From Xanthobacteraceae bacterium (GTDB taxonomy: Bacteria; Pseudomonadota; Alphaproteobacteria; Rhizobiales; Xanthobacteraceae), in the NCBI GenBank assembly GCA_019635585.1, contig JAHBZE010000001.1, forward strand, positions 620,001-684,000: a stretch of 64,000 bases of DNA, written 5' to 3'. This document shows positions 56,293-63,980 of the stretch, piece after piece. Below the pieces are notes generated by a model, which saw nothing but the letters and a program-made list of their open reading frames with translations, was not told the DNA's origin and did no database searches. Position numbers and translations under genes: made by a program. Within the stretch, counting starts at the first letter, position 1; each line of letters begins with the position of its first letter.

Positions 56293-57179
56293 CGCACCGG
56301 TGTTCCGTCGTTGCCCGGCTCGCCCGGCACCGCATAGCTCACGACGAAATCGTTGCCCGGCAGATGCGGGAAGCCGCGAAAATTGAGCGTATTCGCGAAT
56401 TTCGCGCGGCAGGTTTCAAAACGCTTGTCGCAGCCGGCGGTGACAACGAACGCATCGCCCGGTGCGACAAGATTCGGCGGCGTCTGCCAGAGCGAAAGCG
56501 AGACCGCGCCTTCCTCGACACGATGCGTCTTGATTTCGACGGCGGCACCTTCGTTCGCGCCCAAACTCCAGACAAGTTTCCCGCGCGTGAACCAGTCGTC
56601 CTCGTAGTCGTCGAGGCCGGTCATGCGAAACAGCGCCGCACCTTCGACGCTTGCGACCGTGCCGCTCGCCTGAAATTTCGGCGCATCGAGATCGATCTTG
56701 CAGCGCGCGTCGCCGAGATCGGCGTCGCAGGAACTTGCGAAAATGCGCCCTCGTTCCTGATCGAGCTGTTGCGCGAGGCCGCGAATTTCGACGGCGAAGG
56801 CGGCACCCTCGCGGCGGATTTCGCCAATGTCGCCGCTTCGTTGCAGCATTCGGCTTTCGGCATTGGACCAATCGACCAGAAATAACTCGACGCGGGCCGC
56901 GTCATATTTTCCGGAGACGAGATCGTTCTCGGAGATGCTTTCGTCGGAAAGCGCGCCGTGGAGTTCGCTCCCCGTCGCGGCAAGCCCGAAGCGGGATTCT
57001 ACTTCTGTGCCTTCAAATCCCGTGCCCGCGCGAAACAGGGTACCGTCGAAAGAAATATTTTCGTCGTGGTCGGTGAAGCCCTGCACCACGCCGTCTTTCC
57101 GCGAAATGCGCCAGCAGTTACACAGCGTGGTTGCGCCGCCCGCGAGGTGCGCGGCCAATCCTTCCGGTACGTTTCTCAT
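56289..57179 (-). CDS. GTA gp13, DUF2163 tail hub protein
   Basis: 296 residues. DUF2163 domain at the start (MRNVPEGLAAHLAGGATTLCNCWRI-type opening) and a C-terminal BR0599-like domain with cysteines at CDKRFETCRAKFANTLNFRGFPHLPG. In RcGTA this is the hub with an iron-sulfur cluster; the cysteines in CNCW, CDADLGDARCK and CDKRFETC may serve that here. Overlaps both neighbours by 4 bases. Confidence 0.92.
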   Translation of the reverse strand: MRNVPEGLAAHLAGGATTLCNCWRISRKDGVVQGFTDHDENISFDGTLFRAGTGFEGTEVESRFGLAATGSELHGALSDESISENDLVSGKYDAARVELFLVDWSNAESRMLQRSGDIGEIRREGAAFAVEIRGLAQQLDQERGRIFASSCDADLGDARCKIDLDAPKFQASGTVASVEGAALFRMTGLDDYEDDWFTRGKLVWSLGANEGAAVEIKTHRVEEGAVSLSLWQTPPNLVAPGDAFVVTAGCDKRFETCRAKFANTLNFRGFPHLPGNDFVVSYAVPGEPGNDGTPVR

Positions 57180-57817
57180 GGCCGGATTTCCACGACCGGG
57201 ATCGACGGAATCTCTCCGGCCGCGAAAGCCGCGAGATCGATTTCCAGAAAGTCGGTGTCGAAGCGCACCGGCACGTCGAACAGAAAGCCGGCCGTAATCT
57301 GTGCGCCGTTTGAGGGAATGTGGCCGGCGCGGAATACGATCAGGCCGCTCGCACTATCGGAATCGAAATCGGCCCCTTCTTCTTTTTCTTCGCCATCGAC
57401 GGCGACACGGATACTACCGGCGACAGGCTTCGCGATCGGCCGGGCATAAGGCGCGTAGACGCTGCCGTAGGTTTTCTTCAGTTGAAAGCTCGCGCTTTCG
57501 CCGTCGCCCTCGCCCAGCAATTGATCGCCCGGTGCGGGCGCTGCGCCCAGCATCGCGGAAGAATGATCGAGCCGGTCGCGCCAGCGAAAGCCGTAAAGTC
57601 TGCCGCGCCGCTCCTCGAAGAAAGCGACCACGTCGGAAAGCGCGTCGAGCGATTTGACGCCATAGCCTGCGTTCCAGCGGCGGCGCGCGTGCGCCCAGCG
57701 CGCGTTACGTTCCTCGCGGCCCGAGCCGGTCGTGACGATCTCGGTGCGCCGCTCCGGCCCGCCGCGCGCGCCGAGAGCCACATCGAGCGGAAAGGTTATT
57801 TCATGAAAGGATGGCAT
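57176..57817 (-). CDS. GTA gp12, DUF2460 distal tail protein
   Basis: 213 residues of the DUF2460/TIGR02217 family: FHEITFPLDVALGARGGPERRTEIV opening type, RWAHARRRWNAGYGVKSLD, FFEERRGRLYGFRWRDRLDH, and the LKKTYGS block. Forms the distal tail ring that joins tail tube and hub. Overlaps gp13 by 4 bases; its start shares one base with the end of the tape-measure gene. Confidence 0.92.
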   Translation of the reverse strand: MPSFHEITFPLDVALGARGGPERRTEIVTTGSGREERNARWAHARRRWNAGYGVKSLDALSDVVAFFEERRGRLYGFRWRDRLDHSSAMLGAAPAPGDQLLGEGDGESASFQLKKTYGSVYAPYARPIAKPVAGSIRVAVDGEEKEEGADFDSDSASGLIVFRAGHIPSNGAQITAGFLFDVPVRFDTDFLEIDLAAFAAGEIPSIPVVEIRP

Positions 57818-58395
57818 TAGAGATTTCTTTCACCACGCGCGACCGCGCGCGCGATCATGCCAGAGAGATAAGCCTCTGAGCGGCGGAAGCTCGCGACGTC
57901 CTGCGCGCTCACATTTACGTTCACCGCGAGCGGCGCGCGCGAAGTCTCCGCGCGCACGCCGAGCCTGCCGTCGCTGCCGCGCGCGAGCGGCAAAATCGCC
58001 TCCGCGCCGCGCTCGCCGGCGACGCCGAGCGCGTTGCCCATCGGGAAGTAACTCGGGGTCGCGACCACGCCGCCTTTCGCGAACGGCACCGCGCCGCCGA
58101 GCAAACTGCCGCCGCCCGTGCCGCTTCCGGCGATGCCGCCGAACAGATTCTGGAACGCGCCGGCGAGACCCTGCTCGATCGGCTTGAAGGCTGCATTCAA
58201 CGCAAGGCTCGAAAGCCGAAGCCCGAGCGAGCGGATCACCTCGCTGAAACTTTTCCCGCGCACCAGCGCCTGGTCGAGCGCGCGCGCGAACGACGAGCCG
58301 AAGCCGCGCGCGAGTTTGTCGGCTTCCGCGATCTCACGGCGGAAGTCGCTCAGGTCGGCGTCGATGGAAACGGAAATGCCGTCGATTTCGGTCAT
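57817..58395 (-). CDS. GTA gp11, very short tape-measure protein
   Basis: 192 residues. Family block at the start (ISVSIDADLSDFRREIAEADKLA) and the C-terminal PFAKGGVVATPSYFPMG, GERGAEAILPLARGSDGRLGV region typical of tail tape-measure/GTA gp11 proteins. At about 0.15 nm per residue this predicts a tail tube of only about 29 nm, in keeping with small GTA particles. Overlaps the chaperone gene by 4 bases. Confidence 0.88.
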   Translation of the reverse strand: MTEIDGISVSIDADLSDFRREIAEADKLARGFGSSFARALDQALVRGKSFSEVIRSLGLRLSSLALNAAFKPIEQGLAGAFQNLFGGIAGSGTGGGSLLGGAVPFAKGGVVATPSYFPMGNALGVAGERGAEAILPLARGSDGRLGVRAETSRAPLAVNVNVSAQDVASFRRSEAYLSGMIARAVARGERNL

Positions 58396-58598
58396 GGTTT
58401 TTCCTGGTCAGGAAAGCGCGCGAGCAATTCGTTCAAGGACGCGCGCGATACCGGCGCAGCCTCTCCGAACAGCGCGCGCACAGCAGCCGCCAATTCGCGT
58501 GGCGTCAGCGTCCAGAACTCGCGAGAAGAAAGCCGCAGCACGCCGAAGCCGAACGCCATCGCCTCTTTCCAGGGAAAGGGCGCGGCTTCGCTTGCCAC
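58392..58598 (-). CDS. GTA gp10.1-like tail assembly chaperone
   Basis: 68 residues from GTG at 58598; an ATG 13 codons later would cut the conserved start. Matches the small TIGR02216/rcc01693 family: PFPWKEAMAFGFGVLRLSS, then FWTLTPRELAAAVRALFG. It lies between gp10 and the tape measure, the usual place for the tail assembly chaperone pair. The stop overlaps the tape-measure start. Confidence 0.8.
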   Translation of the reverse strand: MASEAAPFPWKEAMAFGFGVLRLSSREFWTLTPRELAAAVRALFGEAAPVSRASLNELLARFPDQEKP

Positions 58599-58600
58599 GG

Positions 58601-58939
58601 CTATCGAGGGTTTTGCGGCGGCGCCTTCTCCGCGACACCGAAAGTGGCCGACAAGAGATCGACCACGATCCGAACATAGCCCGCCGCCGCGTTCGCAGAC
58701 ACGAGCCGCGCCGCCGCCTCGTCCGAAATCTCCTCGCCCGCGCCGCGCAGACCCGCGCCGATCACACGGATCGCATCGCGCGCGGAAATGCGCCCGCTGC
58801 CGAAGCGCTCGGCAAGCGCGGAAAGATCGTCCGCGCCGAAGGCCGCTTCGAGTTCGGCGAGCGCACCAAGCGTCAGGCAAAGCGTGCGGCGCTTGCCGCC
58901 GAGTTCGGCTTCGATCTCGCCGCGATGGCGGTTCGCCAT
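58601..58939 (-). CDS. GTA gp10-like tail protein
   Basis: 112 residues from ATG at 58939 (MANRHRGEIEAELGGKRR). Short GTA family protein: RTLCLTLGALAELEAAFG, then SGRISARDAIRVIGAGLRG. Probably the first of the tail assembly chaperones. Its start overlaps the tail-tube gene stop by one base; two bases separate it from the next gene. Confidence 0.85.
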   Translation of the reverse strand: MANRHRGEIEAELGGKRRTLCLTLGALAELEAAFGADDLSALAERFGSGRISARDAIRVIGAGLRGAGEEISDEAAARLVSANAAAGYVRIVVDLLSATFGVAEKAPPQNPR

Positions 58940-59346
58940 CACGCGGCCTCGAAGGTGAGTTCGCCCGCGCTTTCGAGCGAGATTTCGAAATTCACCTCGC
59001 CGTCGTGATTGCCGGAAAATTCGAGCGCGCCGATCTGGAACGCGCCTTCGATGGTGCCGAAGTCGGGAATGACGATCTGGCATTCCGGCGCGCTGCCCGC
59101 GAAGAACGCCTCGCGCACCAGCGCGTCGGAGGCCGCATCCTTGAAGATGCCTGAGGCGGAGAGCGACGCGCGGCGCACGCCGGCGCCGGTCAAGAGCTCG
59201 CGCCAGCGGCCGGAGGATTCCGCGTGCGTGACATCCACCGTCTGCGCGTTGAATGCGAGCGTCTTCGTGCGCAACCCGGCGACGGTGACGAAGGAGTCGT
59301 CGTCGACGATTTTCAGAAGAAGGTCTTTTCCTTTTTGCGCGGGCAT
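58939..59346 (-). CDS. GTA gp9, major tail tube protein
   Basis: 135 residues of the phage major tail protein family TIGR02126: GKDLLLKIVDDDSFVTVAGLR, the VDVTHAESSGRWRELL block and the terminal SGNHDGEVNFEISLES. It builds the tail tube. Follows the tail-terminator gene by 16 bases. Confidence 0.92.
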   Translation of the reverse strand: MPAQKGKDLLLKIVDDDSFVTVAGLRTKTLAFNAQTVDVTHAESSGRWRELLTGAGVRRASLSASGIFKDAASDALVREAFFAGSAPECQIVIPDFGTIEGAFQIGALEFSGNHDGEVNFEISLESAGELTFEAA

Positions 59347-59362
59347 TGATGTTCTCCGTGAT

Positions 59363-59770
59363 TCAAGCAGGCTCGGTGACGGCGCGCAGCCGCACGATGC
59401 CGTGATAGGTCCGGCCGTCCGCTTCGCGGCGTATGTCGGCGCCGACGAAGCGAAGGTTCGCGAGATGGTGTCCGGCCGGCGTCAGCGGCGCGTCGATCAG
59501 CGCCTGCAACACCGCGCCCGATATAAGATGTGCCTCGCGGTGCCCGCCCTGCCGTGACCAGACGTGCAGCGTCAACGCGTGCTCGTCGCCGCCTTCGGTC
59601 GAGGTCGAGCGGTCGGACACGACCGCCTCGCCGAGCGTCACATAAGGAAGTGCTGCCTCGCGCGGCGGCTCGTCGTATATTTTCCCGCCGCCCAGCATGG
59701 CGGCAAGCGGGCCGTCGTTCTTCAACGCACCGTGGATCGCGGCGCGCAAAGCGGCAGCTGAAGCAGGCAT
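59363..59770 (-). CDS. GTA gp8, DUF3168 tail terminator
   Basis: 135 residues of DUF3168: LRAAIHGALKNDGPLAAML opening, then YDEPPREAALPYVTLGEA, HALTLHVWSRQGGH, and FVGADIRREADGRTYHGIVRLRA. It caps the tail tube at the neck. Three bases separate it from the gene upstream. Confidence 0.9.
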   Translation of the reverse strand: MPASAAALRAAIHGALKNDGPLAAMLGGGKIYDEPPREAALPYVTLGEAVVSDRSTSTEGGDEHALTLHVWSRQGGHREAHLISGAVLQALIDAPLTPAGHHLANLRFVGADIRREADGRTYHGIVRLRAVTEPA

Positions 59771-59773
59771 ATT

Positions 59774-60106
59774 TTACTTCTTTCGATTGCCGAATTGAGA
59801 AACTGCGCGGGCAGCCGCGGCTGTCGCAGCTGCCCGCATCGGCTCGAGCGCCAGGGGGAGGACCGGCGCGAGCCAAGGCGATGGCGGTTGTGTCAGCGTT
59901 CCAAATTCACGGGCGGCATCCGCCGGATCGTTCGAGCCGACCATGCGGCGCGTGCCGCGCTTTTCAATCGAGAGCTGCGTGACCTCAGGGGCTGCTTCGG
60001 CGCGCAAGGCTTCGCTTGCGGCATCGACCGCAGCTTCGGCGAGCAACGTTTCCGTTGCGCGCAGGCGCTTCGTAAAGAACACCGACTGGACCGCGCGCAG
60101 TTTCAC
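59774..60106 (-). CDS. HK97 gp10-like neck/tail protein
   Basis: About 110 residues from GTG at 60106, selected because GAGGAGG lies 7 bases upstream; an ATG at 60130 lacks such a site. The protein is helical at first, with the RRMVGSNDPADAAREFGTLTQPPSPWLAP block. The FGT..QPPSPWL(A)P motif is that of HK97 gp10-type proteins (minor tail/tail completion). It lies between stopper and tail terminator; I do not recall this gene in the R. capsulatus cluster. Confidence 0.7.
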   Translation of the reverse strand: MKLRAVQSVFFTKRLRATETLLAEAAVDAASEALRAEAAPEVTQLSIEKRGTRRMVGSNDPADAAREFGTLTQPPSPWLAPVLPLALEPMRAAATAAAARAVSQFGNRKK

Positions 60107-60426
60107 GGGCGTTCCTCCTCGACCAGACATTCGAGCAATCGTCCGCGCTCGTCCGGGTCGCGGAGCGCGCGGATCGAGAACACACGCAAGCCGAGTGCGA
60201 AGCGATGCGCGAGCGTGATGTCGGTGCGGTGCCGCAGGCGAATGCGATGCGTAACGACGCCGAGGCGCTTATCCGCGATGACCTGATCGCCAAGGGAGAC
60301 GGGCTCGATCGCGACCCAGATTTCCGCAAGCGGCTGCCAGGTGCGCGTGACACCACCCGCGCCGTCCTCGACCTCATCGGCGGCCTGCAACGTCACGCGA
60401 TGACGGAAATCCGAAATCGCCGTCAC
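60103..60426 (-). CDS. GTA gp7, head closure (stopper) protein
   Basis: 107 residues of the SPP1 gp16/HK97 head-closure family: FRHRVTLQAADEVEDGAGGV, WQPLAEIWVAIEP and THRIRLRHRTDITLAHRFALG. Seals the head-tail connector. Overlaps the neighbours by 4 bases on each side. Confidence 0.9.
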   Translation of the reverse strand: MTAISDFRHRVTLQAADEVEDGAGGVTRTWQPLAEIWVAIEPVSLGDQVIADKRLGVVTHRIRLRHRTDITLAHRFALGLRVFSIRALRDPDERGRLLECLVEEERP

Positions 60427-60986
60427 AGCGACACCAGGCGGTAAGGCGCGAGCAACGACGCGATGCCCTCGGGCATCGCTTTGTCCTCTTCGCCCTGCCC
60501 GCGATATTCGTAGGCGCGCGCGAGCAGAAGCCGGATCGCTTGCAGGAGCGGCGCCGGCACATCGCTTGCCGCGCCATAGCCTGCCTCGATGTCGATTTCG
60601 ATGCCGGCAACTGTTTGCGCCGGATGCAGGACCCTCCCCGCATCGAACGCGATCAGCCCCGGCGACGAGGCGGTGTTGAGAAGAAAAATATCCGGGTCGA
60701 GTGCATGCGCATCGCCGGATGCATCGCGCACCCGCGCCGCCACGACTTCGTGCAACGGCGAAACCGGCGAAACGATCGCGCCCGAAGGCGGCCAGCGGTC
60801 GAGCACGATGCGCCAGGTCTGCAAGAGCAGCGCGCGCCGCGTTTGCGATTCGACCTGAATGCGCGCGGCGGAAATCATCGACTGAATCAGCGCATCATCG
60901 GCATCATGTCCGACGCGCAGATAGTTCTTCGCCTCGGAAAGCGAGAGCGGTTCGCTTGCCGGCGCTTCGATCAGGATCGCGGCCAT
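60423..60986 (-). CDS. GTA gp6, head-tail connector (adaptor)
   Basis: 187 residues from ATG at 60986 (MAAILIEAPASEPLSL). The gp6/phiE125 gp8-type connector pattern is clear: SLSEAKNYLRVGHDADDALIQSMISAARIQVE near the start and LLQAIRLLLARAYEYRGQ near the end. It joins portal and tail neck. An unrelated serine protease gene on the other strand separates it from the capsid gene, so continuous readthrough of about 0.8 kb is needed if one transcript is used. Confidence 0.9.
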   Translation of the reverse strand: MAAILIEAPASEPLSLSEAKNYLRVGHDADDALIQSMISAARIQVESQTRRALLLQTWRIVLDRWPPSGAIVSPVSPLHEVVAARVRDASGDAHALDPDIFLLNTASSPGLIAFDAGRVLHPAQTVAGIEIDIEAGYGAASDVPAPLLQAIRLLLARAYEYRGQGEEDKAMPEGIASLLAPYRLVSL

Positions 60987-61045
60987 GTTTTTGTCCGATT
61001 GACAAGGCTGCCTGCCCCGCGCGATCAGGGATCGCGGGAGTGGCA

Positions 61046-61777
61046 ATGCTTCGTTTCATTCTTCTGTTCGTGGTTTGCGCGGCTTCGATCTCGCCGGCTC
61101 GCGCGATCGTCGGCGGTAACGTAGGCGGCAACGCCTGGCGTCACTCCGTGATGCTGACTTCGCGCGGCGGCGAAATCTGCTCCGGCACGCTGATCGCGCG
61201 CGACCTCGTGATCACCGCCGCGCATTGCGTCGCCAAGCCCGACAGCTACGCCGTCGAAGCCGGCGGTACATCGATTGCGGTTACGCAAATCGCGGTGCAT
61301 CCGCGCTATCGCGCGGATTCGTTCGAGACGCGGAAGCCCTCGCCCGATCTTGCGATCCTCAAGCTCGCCTCACCCGCACCGGCCAATATCCGCCCGGCGC
61401 CGCTTTCCAGAGACGCGACGCTTCCGCCTCGCGACACGCGTTATCTGATCGCGGGTTTCGGCGTCGTCGCCGAAGGCAACCGTACCAGCGTCGGTACGCT
61501 ACGCACCGCGCAACTGCCTTCTGTCGGCACGACCGGCGCGATCATGGTGCGGCTTGCGCTTTCCAACGGCTCGCCGCCGCGCGGTTCCTGCGACGGCGAT
61601 TCCGGCGGCAGCGTCTATCGCGAGGAAGACGGTAAGCTCGTGCTGCACGCGGTGATCGGCTGGGCGACGGGCCGCACCGGCAAAGGCTGCGGCGCCGTCA
61701 CCGGTGCGACCTTGATCGGCATTCAGCTCGAATGGATCCGCGCAACCGCGAAGCGATTCCACAGCACAGTCGATTGA
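61046..61777 (+). CDS. secreted trypsin-like serine protease inside the GTA cluster
   Basis: 243 residues from ATG at 61046, preceded by GGGAG. Signal peptide ends ...ISPARA at residue 20, and the next residues are IVGG, the mature N-terminus of active trypsins. Catalytic triad: His60 in TAAHC, Asp101 in DLAIL, Ser186 in GDSGG. It is the only plus-strand gene in the cluster, placed between connector and capsid genes. It could be a passenger gene, or act on particles or recipients; no evidence decides. Hairpin at its 3' end. Confidence 0.88.
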   Translation: MLRFILLFVVCAASISPARAIVGGNVGGNAWRHSVMLTSRGGEICSGTLIARDLVITAAHCVAKPDSYAVEAGGTSIAVTQIAVHPRYRADSFETRKPSPDLAILKLASPAPANIRPAPLSRDATLPPRDTRYLIAGFGVVAEGNRTSVGTLRTAQLPSVGTTGAIMVRLALSNGSPPRGSCDGDSGGSVYREEDGKLVLHAVIGWATGRTGKGCGAVTGATLIGIQLEWIRATAKRFHSTVD

Positions 61778-61778
61778 A

Positions 61779-61805
61779 GCGGCGCCACGGAATCCGCGGC
61801 GCCGC
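61779..61805. terminator. GC-rich hairpin between protease and capsid genes
   Basis: GCGGCGCC (61779-61786) and GGCGCCGC (61798-61805) are perfect complements around an 11-base loop, in the 37-base gap between the convergent stops of the protease and capsid genes. No T run, so termination is possible but not certain; it may instead only block reading from the plus strand. Confidence 0.45.
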
Positions 61806-61814
61806 CTCGTAGCG

Positions 61815-63074
61815 TTACGCGGCGCTGAACTTCAAGAGCTTGATCGCGTCGAAGTCCTGCACGCCGCCGCCGACACGCTTCGTCACATAGAACAAGACGT
61901 AAGGCTTCGACGAATACGGATCGCGCAGCACGCGCACGCCCTGGCGGTCGATCACGAGATAGCCGCGGCGGAAATCGCCGAAGGCGATCGAGAATGAGTC
62001 TTCCGCCATATTCGGCATGTCCTCGGCTTCTGCGATCGGAAAGCCCATCAGCGTCGCGGGCGCACCCGCCTGCGCGGGCGGCGTCCAGAGATAGTGACCG
62101 TTTTCGTCTTTCAGCTTGCGGATTTCGCCCTGCGTGCGGCGGTTCATGACGAACGTGCCGTTCTGGCGGTAGCCGGCTTTGAGCGAATAGACGAGATCGA
62201 CCAGCGGATCGGAAGGATTGGTTTCCGGGAATTCGCCGTCGGCGCCGGAAATCACGAAGCCGAGCTTGTTCCATTCCCAGGACGATTCCGCGATCGTGTC
62301 ATAGGCGAGAAAGCCCTTCGGCTTGTTGGTGCCGTCGCCGCTGACGAAGGCGGTTCCCTCCTGCTCCGCGAACACGGTATCGACTTCGGCAGCGATCCAC
62401 TCGTCGATGTTGACGGCGGAGTCGTCGAGCAGCGTCTGCGTCGCCGCCGGCATCGCATAGAGTTCGACGGTCGGAAATGCGAGTTCGGCAAGCGTCGGCG
62501 AAGTCGTCGGCGTGTTGCGCGCCGTAGTTTCGCCGACCCAGCCGGTGGCGGCACCCGAGATCAGGAACGGCTTGCGATAGACGTTCGAGGACACCTGGCG
62601 ATAGCCCGCGATCGCGCGGATCGGCGAGATGTTTGCGAGACGCCGGCCGATCTCGCGTTCGGTTTCCTCCGGCACGAGATAGCCACCATCGGCACCGCTG
62701 TTCGTCGACACGGCAAGCGCCTTGCCCTCCAGCCGTTTCAGGCCCGAAGACTCGCCGTTGCGAACATAGCTATCGAAGGCCGAGCGATGCTCGAGTTCGG
62801 CACCGGTCGGAAAATGTTTGACGCCACCGAGCGACGGACGCCGCCCGCGCAGCACGAGCTCGTCGAGCACGCGCTTCTGCTCGGTCAGCGCGGAATTAAT
62901 GCGGTCGACCTTCTGCTCGGAAAGCACGTCGGCCGAGCGGCGCTCGATCTGGTCGAGCCGCGCGTCGTTCTCGGACTTGAAGGCCTCGAACGAGCGCATG
63001 AAGTCGTCGAAGGCGCCGGCGATTTCGCCGCCGGCGGATTTGATTTCGGGAGAAGGATTCAAAAGTTGTTCCAT
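61815..63074 (-). CDS. GTA gp5, HK97-type major capsid protein
   Basis: 419 residues. A coiled-coil delta/scaffold domain occupies about the first 105 residues (FDDFMRSFEAFKSENDARLDQIERR), to be removed by the gp4 protease. The HK97 fold follows, with YLVPEETEREIGRRL, the TQTLLDDSAVNIDEWIAAEV block, and EGTAFVSGDGTNKPKGFLA. Forms the head. Three bases downstream of the protease gene. Confidence 0.95.
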   Translation of the reverse strand: MEQLLNPSPEIKSAGGEIAGAFDDFMRSFEAFKSENDARLDQIERRSADVLSEQKVDRINSALTEQKRVLDELVLRGRRPSLGGVKHFPTGAELEHRSAFDSYVRNGESSGLKRLEGKALAVSTNSGADGGYLVPEETEREIGRRLANISPIRAIAGYRQVSSNVYRKPFLISGAATGWVGETTARNTPTTSPTLAELAFPTVELYAMPAATQTLLDDSAVNIDEWIAAEVDTVFAEQEGTAFVSGDGTNKPKGFLAYDTIAESSWEWNKLGFVISGADGEFPETNPSDPLVDLVYSLKAGYRQNGTFVMNRRTQGEIRKLKDENGHYLWTPPAQAGAPATLMGFPIAEAEDMPNMAEDSFSIAFGDFRRGYLVIDRQGVRVLRDPYSSKPYVLFYVTKRVGGGVQDFDAIKLLKFSAA

Positions 63075-63077
63075 GAT

Positions 63078-63611
63078 TTACCTCGTGGACGGATGGACGA
63101 AATCCGCCGCACGGCGGATGGTGGCAGCAAGAGAGTGATCGCGCTTGAACGCCGCGACGCGCGCGCCGGGATGCATCGGGAAGGTCACGACCGAGATTTC
63201 CCAGAGATCGATTTTCGAAAGGCGGCGGATGCCGGTCTTCGGATGGGTGCGGCCTTCGACGGTGCGGAAGCCGATGGAGAGACCGTCGATCGCGCCGGCT
63301 CTCATTAAAGAAAGCACTTCCCTTCCCCGCGCGATTTCGGAGAGCAGCCGCCCTCGCACGAACAGTCCGCGGGTGTCTTCGCGCAATTCCAGCCAGACGC
63401 CGATCGGCTCGGCGGGATCGTGCTGGAACAGCATCCGCACGCCGGACGCCCCGCGCTGCGCGATACTTTCCGCGAAGGCGCCGGGCACGATCAGGTCGCG
63501 GCCGAGATCGGCGGTGTTGAAGCGCGCGGCATAGCCGGTGAAGACGCCGGAAGCGTCGAGCGACTTGCAATCGAAGCGCAGCATTTTCGAGTCTTGCATC
63601 GGAAAAAACAT
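63078..63611 (-). CDS. GTA gp4, prohead maturation protease
   Basis: 177 residues of peptidase family S78 (HK97 prohead protease). The catalytic His is in RMLFQHDPAEPIG and Ser in AIDGLSIGFRTVEGRTH. The start at 63611 directly follows the stop of the small basic gene and has AGGAAG upstream; Met codons at 5 and 10 are alternatives. Processes the capsid protein. Confidence 0.9.
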   Translation of the reverse strand: MFFPMQDSKMLRFDCKSLDASGVFTGYAARFNTADLGRDLIVPGAFAESIAQRGASGVRMLFQHDPAEPIGVWLELREDTRGLFVRGRLLSEIARGREVLSLMRAGAIDGLSIGFRTVEGRTHPKTGIRRLSKIDLWEISVVTFPMHPGARVAAFKRDHSLAATIRRAADFVHPSTR

Positions 63612-63773
63612 TCAGCGCTTCCTGCTTTTTCGGGGTTTTGCTTTCGCGCGCGTCACGCGCTTCGCTTTCGCGGGTTTCTTCGGCGCGGGTGCGTGCAGCC
63701 GCTCGAGTTCGCGCACGAAGTCGCGAAACACCAAGGGCGCCTCGGCTCCAACGGAGCGGATGCGTGGGGTCAT
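63612..63773 (-). CDS. 53-residue very basic protein in GTA cluster
   Basis: Reading from ATG at 63773 gives MTPRIRSVGAEAPLVF, then RDFVRELERLHAPAPKKP and a Lys/Arg/Ala tail ending KSRKR, with the stop touching the gp4 ATG. Nearly half of the C-terminal half is basic, so nucleic-acid or membrane contact is likely. The FVRELxR segment repeats one in the next small gene. No family recognised; too short for most gene callers. Confidence 0.55.
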   Translation of the reverse strand: MTPRIRSVGAEAPLVFRDFVRELERLHAPAPKKPAKAKRVTRAKAKPRKSRKR

Positions 63774-63794
63774 TTTGATTTTCCAGTTAGACGG

Positions 63795-63980
63795 TCAGGC
63801 TTTCTTCGAACGCCGGTTAAAGCGGGCGAGCTCGCGCACGAAAGCGTCGAAGCGCGCGTTGGCGGCGAAGAGTTCGCGCAAGGTCAGCGCAAGCAGCGCC
63901 GACGACGCGGAAGCCCACAAAAACAACGCCAGGTGCGCGAGATCGCCGCGCTCGGTGAAGGTGTGGATGAGATCGGTCAT
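63795..63980 (-). CDS. small GTA membrane protein between portal and protease
   Basis: 61 residues: a membrane helix (LALFLWASASSALLALTL) and a basic tail (RFDAFVRELARFNRRSKKA). A short gene in this place is usual in GTA clusters. Its ATG overlaps the stop of the portal gene. The FVRELARF motif recurs in the 53-residue gene just downstream. Function unknown. Confidence 0.7.
   Translation of the reverse strand: MTDLIHTFTERGDLAHLALFLWASASSALLALTLRELFAANARFDAFVRELARFNRRSKKA

Noticed and set aside
62094-63308. 404-codon plus-strand frame opposite capsid and protease genes
   Set aside because: Antisense shadow of gp5/gp4, no signal peptide or domain; unlike the true plus-strand protease gene nearby.
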